64,000 bases of DNA from the NCBI GenBank assembly GCA_964036295.1, contig OZ038470.1, positions 12,095,578 to 12,159,577 of the forward strand, given 5' to 3'. The DNA is from Plumapathes pennacea. Lineage: Eukaryota > Cnidaria > Anthozoa > Antipatharia > Myriopathidae. Positions 12,501-22,218 of the stretch are shown piece after piece; within the stretch, counting starts at the first letter, position 1; each line of letters opens with the position of its first letter. The notes beneath the pieces were generated by a model. It saw only the letters and a list, made by a program, of their open reading frames with translations, was not told the DNA's origin and made no database searches. A program made the position numbers and the translations under genes.

Positions 12501-12905
12501 TAGCTCCCAAGCCATTACTAAACTTTTATTGTTGTTGTTGTTGTTGTTTATGCTTTCAGTGAAGCCCAGCTTCTGGACCACAGTAAGACACCTTGTTCAA
12601 ACGTGGAGGACTTCATACCAAACACCAGGAACAAAACTTACTTATTCTTCTTTAGACTCGACTATTATGGCGACTGGGACACATGGAGGAACATTGCCCG
12701 CTGTTTCTTAGTGTGGGACTTGGATGCGCGCGGATTCCACAAAGGGCTGTGGCGAATGTGGGTACGAGGAAACCAAGTCATTTATGTAGGCTGTCCAACG
12801 TCCGAGTACTGTTCATACAAACCGGGTGACTTGACACCCATTGATATGCCCGAGACACACACACGACCTCCGCAAAACTCATATTTGATAACTTCCAAGA
12901 AATAG
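7202..12905 (+). CDS. POMGNT1: Protein O-linked-mannose beta-1,2-N-acetylglucosaminyltransferase 1
   Basis: Nine exons join without phase conflict: 7202-7445, 8130-8194, 8615-8794, 9037-9352, 9784-10052, 10134-10307, 11358-11425, 11714-12007 and 12560-12905, giving 651 residues (about 660 in vertebrates). It is a type II Golgi membrane protein with one transmembrane segment near residues 14-31. The stem/FAM3-like lectin domain contains VTALNQATGALMASQSFDTY. The GT-A catalytic domain starts near DLPIAVMASNRPQYLYRML and has the metal-site motif EEDLD at about residues 381-385, then YYIDWDMWMR and FGGKGLNVN. The family transfers GlcNAc from UDP-GlcNAc to O-mannose on alpha-dystroglycan-type substrates. 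Intron 6 holds two tandem foldback elements and intron 4 a TCAG/TCAA microsatellite. No key residue appears lost. Identity is firm; the 5' UTR is not determined. Confidence 0.95.
9361..9660 (+). repeat. TCAG/TCAA/TTAG tetranucleotide microsatellite
   Basis: Degenerate GTCAGTCAGTCAATCAATCA-type repeats fill the first part of POMGNT1 intron 4, purest at about 9394-9450 and 9548-9605. There is no coding potential. Confidence 0.85.
10391..10727 (+). mobile_element. Foldback MITE, TTTCCACTGGTTTGCCGTGG family, copy 1
   Basis: Order of parts: ACTAGTTTCTCGCTCTCTGATTGG, one free arm (GTGGTAAATAAGAGTCC), GCTGACGCCAGC, GTAAAAAACAAATT, then a long palindrome with arms at 10542-10608 and 10653-10720 around an ACTCGGCGAAGC loop. 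It lies in POMGNT1 intron 6, within an older repeat (CTTGCTTTCCATTATGTAAAA...AAGGATACCACAAGAC) that also appears near 12247-12301. Confidence 0.8.
10732..11077 (+). mobile_element. Foldback MITE, TTTCCACTGGTTTGCCGTGG family, copy 2 (tandem)
   Basis: This copy immediately follows copy 1 in the same orientation and repeats every part, with an extra GACGCTAGTT insertion before GACGCCAGC and the complete loop CTCGGCGAAGCGCCTCG. The arms pair over about 70 bases. Head-to-tail tandem copies of a foldback element inside one intron are unusual. More copies: 36791-37110 (intact) and 47338-47530 (decayed). Confidence 0.8.
12023..12082. mobile_element. Short foldback element, AACCTCGTTTCCAGGCTC arms
   Basis: A 60-bp hairpin begins 15 bp after the end of POMGNT1 exon 8 (AACCTCGTTTCCAGG... 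against ...CCAGGAACGAGGTT). It belongs with 3131-3243 and 48902-48967. It lies close to the exon 8 splice donor. Confidence 0.6.
12245..12480. repeat. Inverted repeat in POMGNT1 intron 8
   Basis: CTTGCTTTCATTGTGTAAATGACC...AAGGATACCACAAGACG is followed by a reverse-oriented relative (AATATATAGGGTTTTATGTA...GCAAGCAGACTCC). The forward part matches the sequence interrupted by the foldback elements in intron 6 (about 10334-10400). It is probably a separate older MITE family; the ends are uncertain. Confidence 0.45.
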
Positions 12906-14207
12906 TTTGCAGGAAGACGTATAGCCCTTAGATTCTTGGAGCTGTAATTTCATATTTTAACGTGAAACAGCCATAGTGAAGACACTTTTCTCACAACGCC
13001 TTGCGCGAAAGTCTTCTGTAATATCACACCGTGTCTTATGAGCTGATGGTAATCTCGTCGATGTGGATTCTTAACACCGTCACAGATAACAAATTAAGCA
13101 AACAATTGAAGAATTTAAGGGGTAAGAAAACTTGGAATAATTTATATATAATTTATATAATTTAAGTTGTTAGAAACGTTGTTAACCTGAGCTAGAGTGT
13201 AGAGTGTTCACTTTCAAGTTTGCTGGGATTTATCGTGTGATTTAGGGTCTCTTCAAATAAGCCCGGTCATGTGTTCATATGGGAAATTTTAGCCCGGGTG
13301 GCCGAGATGAAAAATGCGGGAAGCGCCAAGGGCCTGGAAAAGCGTTCCGTTTAGTTAGCGACCTTGCAAGTCATGCGTAGTAAAAACACTTTCATCCCGG
13401 CTAAACTGGCTGGAGTGTTCATATGAGAAACGGGCCAGCACAGTTTACTGAGATCACGGTCACATCGGAATTTTTACAAAGGAAATAGTGGGAGGTCGAG
13501 GTCTCGGTAATGCGGGCTTATATGAAGAGACCCTCAAGGACAAACTACTGCGCATAACAACAGAAAAACATTTACAAATAATTATCAATGTTACCTCTGA
13601 CTCGGTCTGCGTCATTAAAGTACTTAGTCTTTGTAGGGCCGTCCGGCTTGTCCCAGCTTGTGTGGTTTGGTGCAGATTGTAATGCCTGTTCGTCTCGCAC
13701 AATTGACCACTAAAAGGAGCCCTCTCCAGTCGACAAACACTACCAACAGGGGTGAAGTGGTATGAACAAGAGTAGCCCTACCTAGCCGTGCGCACGGCGA
13801 CGAAAGCGGCTACCTCGAAAGCCGGTCGATCGATTACAGTACTGTATGCAAAATAAATTCAATGGGCCGAAATTCACCGAAAGTGTCAAATTTTCCCCAG
13901 CCGGGTAAGGTCGGGCACACGGTTCGAAAATCGAAGTTGCCGAGCTTTCGCTGGCATTTTCGCATCGAGAAATGGTGTTTATCGGCTGCATGTTAATGTG
14001 TCTGAGTAGTCTAGTCATCACTTACAGTGCATTATTCAATCAATGCATAAACATTAACATGACCAACAACATAAAAAACAATCAGGAAAAATCACAAGAC
14101 ATGCCTTTTATACTGGAGAGCTAAAAAGCAATCTGTTAGTGAAGCATACGACTAAACCGCTCAGCAATCTGTTAGTGAAGCAGACGACTAAACCGCTCAG
14201 CAATCTG
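12906..14207. other. Intergenic region between convergent POMGNT1 and HypX-like genes
   Basis: I see no gene here. The region holds the presumed POMGNT1 3' UTR, a MITE with long terminal inverted repeats at 13242-13534 (listed separately) and unclassified sequence from 13535 to 14125. Open frames inside it are short and lack family features. Confidence 0.6.
13242..13534. mobile_element. MITE with about 22-bp terminal inverted repeats, TAGGGTCTCTTCA family
   Basis: The left end TAGGGTCTCTTCAAATAAGC and the right end GCTTATATGAAGAGACCCT are inverted and nearly identical, enclosing 293 bp with no coding capacity. Sub-repeats (TGTTCATATG(G/A)GAAA near 13271 and 13414) occur inside. Confidence 0.7.
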
Positions 14208-14216
14208 TTAGTGAAA
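14130..14216 (-). repeat. Short tandem repeat overlapping the HypX-like stop codon
   Basis: The unit GCAATCTGTTAGTGAAGCA(T/G)ACGACTAAACCGCTCA (about 35 bp) is present about 2.4 times. The TAA stop of the HypX-like gene (14210-14208) lies in the last, partial unit, so unit-number change here would alter the 3' UTR. Confidence 0.7.
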
Positions 14217-15989
14217 TACAAACGCCTTACGAGCGTTGTGGTATGCGGGGTCTTGAAAGTTCTTTTTCATGATTTCTAGCTCGCTGCTTCGATGTTCTTC
14301 TACCGTTTTAAGATCATCTTCAGATGCTCTTTTACGAGCGGAGGAAGTAACCAGACTTCGGCCATATTCGTGCACTTGCTCTTCAAATTCTTCCACGTTT
14401 CCTCCCATCTCTGCGTCCAACAAACCCATCTCAACAGCTTGGGTCGATAACACTGGTTCTGCGGTGTGCAGAAGCTCTTGTGCCTTGCGTTGACCCACAC
14501 GCTCTTTCAAGAAGTACGTGTGATACTCAGAACCATACAGGTGCATCATCTTGTAGTGAGGGTTGAGAACGACGCCTTGTCGCGAGACCACAAGATCACT
14601 CGCCAGTGCCATCATGAAACCTCCCGCTCCCGCGTTTCCTCGCAGCGCAGAGACCGTGATCTTCTGACTCTGAAAGACGCGGCGAACTACATCGTTGATG
14701 GCGCTGATATTCTGCCATGATTCTATCGCTGGATTTGTGGCGCTCTCGATGGTATTGAGGTGAATACCGTTGCTGAAGAAGTTGTAGCCTCCTTTGAGAA
14801 TGATGACTTTGCACCGCTCGTCTTGCTCGACTTGTTCGAGAACCGACTGCAGGCGCATACACTGACTCGTGCTCATGGCTCCGTTGTAGAAATTGAAATT
14901 GATGTGGCACACTCCATCTGGCGAAACACTGGTCCAGATTTCTTGGAAAGTGTCTGGAAAAGAATTGAACAGAATCTGAACAGGAGGACTTGGCAAAACT
15001 GGAACTTCTTGAATATTGTGGTTGAGCCAGTACATCGCTGGAAGTTTAAGCTTCGACCGTTTCAAATGAGAGAGCCACAAAGCGCCTTGAGCACATTTGA
15101 CGAGCACAGCGTTGTCGCGTTGGCCGATAATCTGTCCAGGTCTTCCTTTGACGTTTACCAACTCTCCTCTCTCCAGATGAGCGCCAAATACTCGGAACTC
15201 CTCGGTCTAATGCCAGTTATCATTGATCTGAAAACAAAACCGCGCTACTGCTCCAGGAGAGGAATCAGACATGCGAACCTGAAGAGCCACTTCGTCAGCT
15301 GCTAGGTTCCAGTCTACCAGGCGGTTTTCTTTCTTCATGTTGGGTTTCAATGAGCCTCGGACTCTGGGGTTGTTGTAGTCCAGCGGTCTGGGCGGCTTGT
15401 TCCTGCGGAAATTGTCTAAAGCCGCCAGGACACTCAGCGCGGCTGCCTTCGTCACCTCGTGTACATACAAGCTGGATTTGGTGAGAGTATTGACGTCTGG
15501 ACGGTTTATTGGAAATGTGGTCGTACTCCATATGTCTCCAGTATCCATTTCCTTGTTGGCTTGCATGACTGTCACTCCCCACTCGGACTGACCCTCTTTC
15601 AGCGCCCAGTCTAGTGACGACATGCCACGATCTCCTTCGATCCCTGGGTGGACAATCAGACAGGGAGTGTTTGGGTTGGAGCAAATAGCCTCTGGGACTC
15701 TCTTGGTGAGAAATGGACACACGATCAGGTCGGGCTTTTTTTCTTGCGCTGCAGGAATCATGGATTGGGGATCTTCAACCTCGTGCACATGGACATTGTG
15801 GTTTCTCTGTTTTAGCTCCAGTGCTACTCGCTGGCTCAAACTGTTGTGTTTGTTGGTGAAGAAGAGAAGGTTCAGCCGTTCCCGCCTTAGTGAATCACTT
15901 TTAAACCTTCGCCCGGTAATTATTTGCAAGCGGGAGCTGTAGACTCTTGTCTTGACGACGTTGCGGCATAATACTCCAAGACCGGACAT
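14208..15989 (-). CDS. HypX/HoxX-like formyltransferase-crotonase fusion, one in-frame TAG
   Basis: A single intronless frame from ATG at 15989 to TAA at 14208 (593 codons) is interrupted only by TAG at 15209-15207 (codon 261). The N-terminus is Arg-rich and non-acidic (CRNVVKTRVYSSRLQIITGR), like a mitochondrial leader. Residues about 38-230 are formyltransferase-like with VHPGIEGDRGMSSLDWA (HPG at 114-116) and EMDTGDIW. After the stop, about 320 residues are enoyl-CoA hydratase/isomerase-like, with SALRGNAGAGGFMMALASD and VVLNPHYKMMHLYGSEYHTY. This order is that of bacterial HypX, which makes CO from formyl-tetrahydrofolate for NiFe-hydrogenase maturation. Animals lack that enzyme, so a one-carbon role here is inference. 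The TAG could be a pseudogene lesion, readthrough, an assembly error, or part of a 42-nt GT-AG segment (15248-15207) whose removal keeps frame. Lack of introns beside intron-rich neighbours hints at transfer or retroposition. Confidence 0.8.
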
Positions 15990-16304
15990 CTTTCCTCTGA
16001 AGTCAAGATTTTTCTCGTTAGAATAAAGTCACTTCAGGATTGTACTAAACGCTGACCCGTATAAAATGCTGAAGACGCACACAGAGGGAATGATCCCGTA
16101 CGAAAAGTTTGAGCCTGAAAGGGCCAAAGACACGCTCGAGTCCAGCCATAAACGTATCAATATTAGAGGTCAATCACAACCAGACATCAACCTAACATAA
16201 AATTTGTCATGTTCATGCACGTGGACGAGCCAGGCAAGTTTGGCTGCGAGAGATAAGAGGGACCATAACTATGGCGTTGTATCCCTGCTATATTCCCGAA
16301 CTTG
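15990..16304. other. Upstream region of the HypX-like gene
   Basis: No gene is seen. This is the presumed 5' UTR and promoter of the minus-strand HypX-like gene; no clear TATA box or named regulatory motif could be assigned. Confidence 0.4.
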
Positions 16305-16398
16305 AATGCTGAGCCGTGAATGTTGAACTGTAAACTTGAATGTCGCATTGTAAACTTGAATACTGAATTGTAAACTTAAATGCTGACCCTTGAATGCA
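16305..16398 (+). repeat. Short tandem repeat of GTAAACTTGAATGCTGA-type units
   Basis: Four or five diverged units of about 21 bp (TGAA(C/T)TGTAAACTTGAATGC) precede the foldback element that starts at about 16399. Non-coding. Confidence 0.55.
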
Positions 16399-16710
16399 TT
16401 TTATAAAATAACTATGATACTATGCGTGCCCTGATTGGCTAAATAACCGTGTTAGATGAGAGTATATTACACGCTGACGCGATACGCAATGTTTTTTACT
16501 TGGCTAATTATTTTATAAAAGAAATATATAACGTGTTCCCGTGTAATATAGCCTCATCTAAACACTTAGGAAGTTGGGAGAACACTCGAGTAGCGCCGGA
16601 AACCACTCGGCGGCCTCGTGGTTTCCATACGCTACTCTCGTGTTCTCCCAACTTCCCGCGTGTTTAGATGAGGCTATATTACACGGTAACGCGTTATATA
16701 TTTCTTAAGT
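16399..16710 (+). mobile_element. Foldback MITE, GTGTAATATAGCCTCATCTAA family, copy 1
   Basis: The left module TTTTATAAAATAACTATGAT...CTGATTGGCTAAATAACCGT is followed by a partial arm, CGCTGACGCG, then a 146-bp palindrome (16540-16685) with the loop CCACTCGGCGGCCTCGTGG. The end reads GCGTTATATATTTCTTA. Relatives: a copy lacking the palindrome at 19336-19484 and the palindrome alone at 31871-32027. Confidence 0.75.
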
Positions 16711-17406
16711 AAAGTTGAATGTTGCATAATTTTGGCGGGGATATAACACCATACACAACAGGCGAACTAACAACAACCTCACAATGTTTGGTTTATAATT
16801 TTACTTGCGATATATCAATTACAATAGAATGTATGGCCCATGTTAGCATAAAGTCTGGCTGGGAGGATTATAAGAGGGACAATCATCGTCATCTTTTTCA
16901 AAAACATCAGTTATAACCTCGCGAAACTCGTCATTTTCGTCAGAGCAACTCGCTCTTGTGGGATCATTTTCGGCCATGACACGAGGAACTTAGGCCGCTT
17001 CGGGATCAAATTGCATGATCAAATTAGAAGCGAGCGCTACCCTTCAGCTTGCACGCCTCGCTTATTAGATTGATAAAGACTTGTCACAGAGTGAATCTTA
17101 ATATTAAAAGATCAAAATTATGAAAATTAAGTACTCTAATTTGGCCATGGCGATATTCAAGTCGAGGCGATTGTTTTTACCGCGCAATCATCAAAACTCA
17201 AGTCGTACACGGATCCTACGACCAATTTCCTCGACTATCCACCGGAGTTTTGGCCATTTCCTTCATACAGCGAGGCCTAGCTTCTGATTGAGTGTAACAT
17301 TTTGGTGCGGAGCTCAAAAAAACTTGCCGAGGCGAACGTTGAGGTTTCTCCGATGAGTCGTCAAAATGGCTGGCACACTAGAAAAAGCTTATCTCCACCG
17401 CAAACC
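16711..17406. other. Gene-poor spacer
   Basis: I see no supported gene. Short open frames occur, but none shows a family motif or a convincing exon structure. The right part runs into the Penelope-like relic. Confidence 0.4.
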
Positions 17407-18066
17407 CTACGCTTGCATGGTCAACGTTCGGTAAGTGTGCTTCGCTGCTTCGGCAGATTCGGCTTTGTCGATTTCTTTACCTTCGAAACACTGAATTTCA
17501 CGCCGCCATCCAGCCCGGATGCGAGTCAAAGTAATTCGTCCGAAGCCGTTCACCATCAAATAAAAATATAATAGTTGATTGGAAATTTGAGACAACACCG
17601 TGCTGCCCTTGCAATAGCATTTGGATACAACGCAGAGTAAATTGTTCAGTTGTAGCGTCAGTGGATTCGTTGTCGGTAGTCTCGTTGGGTGCGGTGTTCT
17701 TGTGAGTGTTGCGTTTGACAAAGTTAGGGTCGTAGTCGTTCTTCTGGAAAACGCGTTCCAGGTGTCGGGTCTCGTTAAGTAAGTCGTCGGGAGAGTCACA
17801 AAGTAGTTGCGCTCGTTTCGTCAGCGTTTTGATCGTGGTAGCCTTGTGTGAAGTAGGGTTGTTGCCTTGTGAGCCACGACAACGACAGGCTACGAACAAC
17901 AGTCTACAGAAAACCAACGCACACTGACAGACTACTTGACCAGACTTCTTACAACCCTACTTCACACAAGGCTACCACAATCAAAACGCTGACGAAACGA
18001 GCCCGGACGGTCACAACCATCCTACTGTTCACACTCCTGGGTTCAAACCATTTGCCATACCTGTAA
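17407..18066. mobile_element. Penelope-like retroelement relic, internally inverted
   Basis: A minus-strand frame (17917-17498) and a plus-strand frame (17869-18066) both encode NPTSHKATTIKTLTKRA, and the plus copy also has TTVYRKPTHTDRLLDQTSYN. This is the RKPTHTD...SHK...LTKRA region after the catalytic core of Penelope-type reverse transcriptases. The sequences form an inverted duplication (17815-17864 against 17951-18000, about 86 bp apart). The catalytic YxDD box is absent, so the relic cannot act alone. Confidence 0.65.
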
Positions 18067-19335
18067 TTATGGTGCCAGACCCTCTTGGGTAATGTTTCGT
18101 TGCCAATAGGAATAGTAAATGATTAATAATGATCCAGAACATTTGTTTAGTTAAGGATTAAGAACATGATTGACATCGCTAAATCTTCGTGGATTGTACA
18201 TTTTGATGAATGCCATACGTTCTTGCTCATACCTCAAAGATGTCCAACCCGGAAATCCTGAGTCGATAAAGCTCCTTATGTGAAACGATTCAGTCAGCCT
18301 GAATATTAAACCAATATCACAGCACGCGTTTTGTGTGGCCAACTTTATCACCTCGCCCAGAGACCCTAAGCGGTCATCTGTCATCACTTTCCTCGTTACA
18401 TCACGAACTTAATTCGTTTGGCCGGATTCCAATTCCGCCCAATTATCACACCTTTTTCTGCCCGACCTAACTTCCTCATGGCTTCCCGGTGACTGATGAA
18501 CAAATCAGCTTCTGTCAGTTGAAAGGGGTATGTTACGCGCGGAGAACACACATGGGAAAACATGGGAAAACGTGCAGGATACGGTCATTCAATCCACCGT
18601 TTTGCAATGGCAGATATTCAGGCAGGACACTGAGCGCATTACGGCACGGAACGATCCACCCGATTTCCTTTGCCATCTTGCAAGTTAAAACCGCGAAACT
18701 CGAACTCAAACTCAAATTCAAACTCGAACTCGTATAGGCTTTTTTAAATATAAATGTAAAGGCTACCAAGTGAAGCGCGAAACTAATCTCAGTGGAGCGT
18801 AACCTCGTTATATGTCAAATCAGGAGGGGGTAGCAACAATTGACCCTCAGCATGCTCAGTCCACGTGCCTGTCTCGTGCATCCGGTACCGGCATTACTAA
18901 TATTATACGTGCAGGACATAAAAACTTTATTGGCGTGCCAATAATTATTAAATCAGCTCCCTTTGAAGCCACCGTAATGTAGGTCAACTGTTTGAATTGA
19001 ACTATACTCGTTTGGTATATATACTCTAAGCTAAGCATCACGACTACAGCGAATTTAACAAATGGTAACACATTTCCCATGATGCGGAGAACGGTATGCA
19101 ACTGATTGCAAAGATTCGGCGAAGGTGCGTTCGGTAGAGTAGTTTTCATGCACTACTTGGTGAACTGTTATCTCGCAGGATGGGCAAATTAAAGCAAAAG
19201 ATACGTACCTTTAATCCAAAGTATATGCCTTTCCTTTACAAGTGAGTTTATGAAAACCTGAACGCGGTGAACTTCTCAGTGCAATATTTCACTTACGATT
19301 GACAATAATACGGTGGCCGATAAAGGTTACGAAAC
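18067..19335. other. Unclassified spacer
   Basis: No gene could be supported. A minus-strand open frame at 18387-18151 (with LGEVIKLATQNACCDIG) is not recognised and is only 78 codons. The rest appears non-coding. Confidence 0.35.
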
Positions 19336-19484
19336 AATAAATGTTTTATTATAAAATAAGTATGATACTTCCCGCGTTCTGATTGGCTAAATAACTGTAA
19401 TATGACAGTATTTATTATTATAACGCTGACGCAGAACGTAATGTATTTTACTTGACTAATATTATTTTATTCCCATGCTCTGCG
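19336..19484 (+). mobile_element. Foldback MITE fragment lacking the palindrome
   Basis: TTATTATAAAATAAGTATGATACTTCC...CTGATTGGCTAAATAACTGT...ACGCTGACGCAGAACGTAAT...TTATTTTAT matches the left two-thirds of the 16399-16710 element, and no palindromic arms follow. It shows the modules exist without the hairpin. Confidence 0.6.
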
Positions 19485-19592
19485 TAGGTACTAATCTGAA
19501 CACCATGTCGTTTTTGAATGTTTGTCGTTCACGGGCGACCTCCCCGCGTAGCGGGGTTTGCTGGGTAGATCACGTGGTGTTCTGTTGGTCCG

Positions 19593-20430
19593 TTGCGAAG
19601 CAACGGACACTACAGGAGGTTGAAGGACTACACTCTTGCTGAAGAAGTAAATACGGCAAGTATGAATCAAGCAAAGAATCAAACCGAACACTCTCAAGAG
19701 AAGAAACAAGTTCGTCCTCAAAAACGAAGAGAGCAAGCGAGACTAAGACGAATTCGTGAGACAAGCCAGGAGCGGTGTATTCGTCTCGAGCAAACAGACA
19801 GTGCTGTTGCTGCCAAAAAAGCAAAACAACGGTATGACCGAGAGCATTATCAGCAGAAACGAGCTCAGAAGACAACCCAGGAAATAGAGCAGCGCATTAT
19901 AGCGGAGCAGGAACATCATATGTAGAAGCAGACCCAAGAAACGACTCAGGCAAAAGAACAGTGCGTGAAAGCCGCTCGACAACGAACTGCTTCCCAACGC
20001 CACAATGAAACGAATGCAGAAAGGACCCGCAGGCTCCAGACTCAAAATAAGGTCAAAAATCGACGCCGTGAGCAACGTTCGTCTCTTGTCGAAGAACGAC
20101 GCTTCCAGAGACAACAATATCTGCATGGCCGTGGATGGGCTAACCCTGACAACCCGGCTCTACACGCCGAAACAGCAGTGGGCACAAGAGGAACTTGCAG
20201 CTTTCCACCGCTACGAAGGAAACCTTAAGAAGGAAACATGGTCACTTGTTGCCAACCAAAGTATGACTGACCCGAACTATACTTGCATCAGCTGTAAGCG
20301 AAACAAAAAACTTCGTGCGTTTATTCTCGGGTGACAAGATGTGCAGAAATTTCTTAGCAGTCTCCCTGCCAATGTGAGTGATTTGCCGATTCTTATCACC
20401 AGGAAACAAGGGGCAGGTAAGAAATAAAAC
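19593..20430 (+). pseudogene. Degenerate transposon ORF, Helitron-like basic N-terminal region
   Basis: A Lys/Arg/Gln-rich frame (19593-19925) and its in-frame continuation after one stop (19965-20228) carry repeated R-x-R-x5-T-x2-E-R-x3-L units (RLRRIRETSQERCIRLEQT; RHNETNAERTRRLQTQ). A second frame to about 20337 ends in a CxxC segment, NYTCISCKRNKK, followed by SLPANVSDLPILITRKQ. Such basic repeats and CxxC words are common in N-terminal regions of animal Helitron proteins, but no Rep or helicase motif is visible. At least two stops and one frameshift break it. Confidence 0.4.
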
Positions 20431-20654
20431 ACTTCCTTTCCTTCCTTTGTACCTGGGCAATAAATTAATGCTTATGAGAAATACAGTAGTTGTCTTTGCT
20501 TTGTTGTTCTTTCATTATGTTTGTTTTTCATGTGAGGAACTGCCAACCATTTTCAATTTTCACACCTGATTCACTTGCTAAATCTAATATGCCTATTATT
20601 ACCGGAGCAAATCCCAGGAAAGTTAAGTAGTTCTACAAAAAGCTCAGGTTCAAC

Positions 20655-21749
20655 GTGCAAAGTTTGGAAACGCTTGGGCGACTCGCAGATGTCAAGGGAA
20701 ATGTGAGATCCACTTTAGATAAACTAAAGGAAATCAAAAATTATCTGGTGCGTGGAAACGAAGGCTGGAAGGACTGGGACTTCACAGATCTACTAAAAGA
20801 GCTCAAGAACTGGACTGAGATAAACCCAGTAGAAGAAAGCGCCGCAGAGAAGAGCCCGTCGAAGGGATATCAAGAAAAGCATCAAACGCGTGTTTACAAT
20901 ACACAATCAAACCATTCTCAGCAGGAGCCTCGCGCCGGAAATCGCTGTGTTTACTGTGAGGATGACAAGCACAGATCAACGGGATGTACAAAGATCACCG
21001 GAACCGATGAAAGAAAGAGCATTCTGTCTGAAAAGAGACTCTGTTTCAATTGCACCGGGGCAAGACATCGCGCAGACGAATGCAAGAGCAAATTAAGGTG
21101 TCAAGTGTGCAGCAAAAAACACCACACGTCGCTCTGTTACAAGCAACATGACAAAGCCAACTCACTGCTTGTCGCCACAGGAAATCCAACAGCGAGTGTG
21201 ACATATCCAGTTGTTCTTGTTCAAGTTGAGGGAATCAAATGCCGAGCCTTGCTAGACACGGGCGCAGGAAATTCCTACGTATCTGCTGCTCTCCTGGATC
21301 GAATTCCAAGTCGCAAGCTCAAGAAAGAAGTCAGAAAAATCGAAATGCTGTTGGGAACCTCGACCAGAGAAGTGGAGCTCACCACAATCGAGATTTCTGA
21401 GATAAATGGCAGATTTTCGATGCCCGTGGAAGTAACCAAAGTTGAGAAAGGAGAACTAATTTTCCTCGACAATCCAAACTATCAAGAAACGATAGAAAGA
21501 AATCCACACCTATCGGGAGTTGTGATGCATGATGACGACACAAAGAGCCGCCTCCCAGTGCCCATTATCCTTGGAGCGGGTGAATACACGAAGCTGAAAA
21601 CAACGAGTGCACCAAAAATTGGCGAGCCTGGTCAACCTGTTGCAGAATGGACACAATTCGGGTGGATTATCGTGTGCCTAGGAAAAGAGGCCTTGGGCTT
21701 GACGAACATGCTGCTGACTCAAACATCACACGCAGATGTGCCGGCTTGA
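20655..21749 (+). pseudogene. Element A gag C-terminus and aspartic protease (Bel/Pao)
   Basis: The open frame has three zinc-knuckle-like clusters (CVYCEDDKHRSTGC, CFNCTGARHRADEC, CQVCSKKHHTSLC) followed by a retropepsin-type active site, ALLDTGAGNSY, typical of Bel/Pao polyproteins. Upstream the homologous frame continues to about 20590 but has a TAG stop. Downstream it shifts frame before the element B insertion. In intact elements this region packages RNA and processes the polyprotein; this copy is broken. Confidence 0.8.
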
Positions 21750-21854
21750 TGTTCTTGGCCTGGCAGACACACCGAGCAACGACCAAGGCAGCGTGTACGT
21801 AGAATTCAAGGAGGAACTTGTTCGAGACAAAGAGGGTTGGTACGAGGCCAGTCT

Positions 21855-22097
21855 TATTATGGATTGTTCGCCCCCCAAACGCTAGTTTCCATAAACTTCA
21901 CTTTAATCACTTGGACTTTGATCACACGTGTACAAATCACTCGCTCGCTCACTTCTCTGTCGCGCACTGTTCCGTCTAACCTCGTGGTTGTAGTTGCCTT
22001 ATTGGCTATTGATCATTATTTGTCAATCACAATTAACACTCTTAAATCATCGATAAACTTAAACTAATTATAAATTCGTGAGCCCCAGTCCCCGACA
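21855..22097 (-). repeat. Element B 3' LTR
   Basis: A 243-bp LTR flanked on its low-coordinate side by GTCT. The inner side carries a purine-rich primer tract (TATGGGGGAG on the minus strand, 22107-22098), the start of plus-strand synthesis. It is nearly identical to 27439-27681. Confidence 0.93.
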
Positions 22098-22218
22098 CAC
22101 TCCCCCATATATACTTTCCTTAAAGTATATATGTGACTTAAGTTGGACTGGTCTCTGAAACTACAGCATAACGTTGAATCTAAACTGGTGTTCTCAATTG
22201 TCCTATAAAATTGATTGC

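Noticed and set aside
15295-15720. Other-frame ORFs across the HypX-like gene (both strands)
   Set aside because: They overlap a frame with clear family motifs and have no motifs of their own.
14208-15989. HypX-like gene as bacterial contamination
   Set aside because: It lies on continuous sequence between animal genes and MITEs, has a mitochondrial-type leader and no bacterial operon partners (no hyp or hydrogenase genes). Contamination remains testable, but chimeric assembly is the less simple reading.
18151-18387. Minus-strand 78-codon frame with SFIDSGFPGWTSLRYEQERM
   Set aside because: No partner exon, no recognised domain and a transposon-rich setting; not enough to call a gene.
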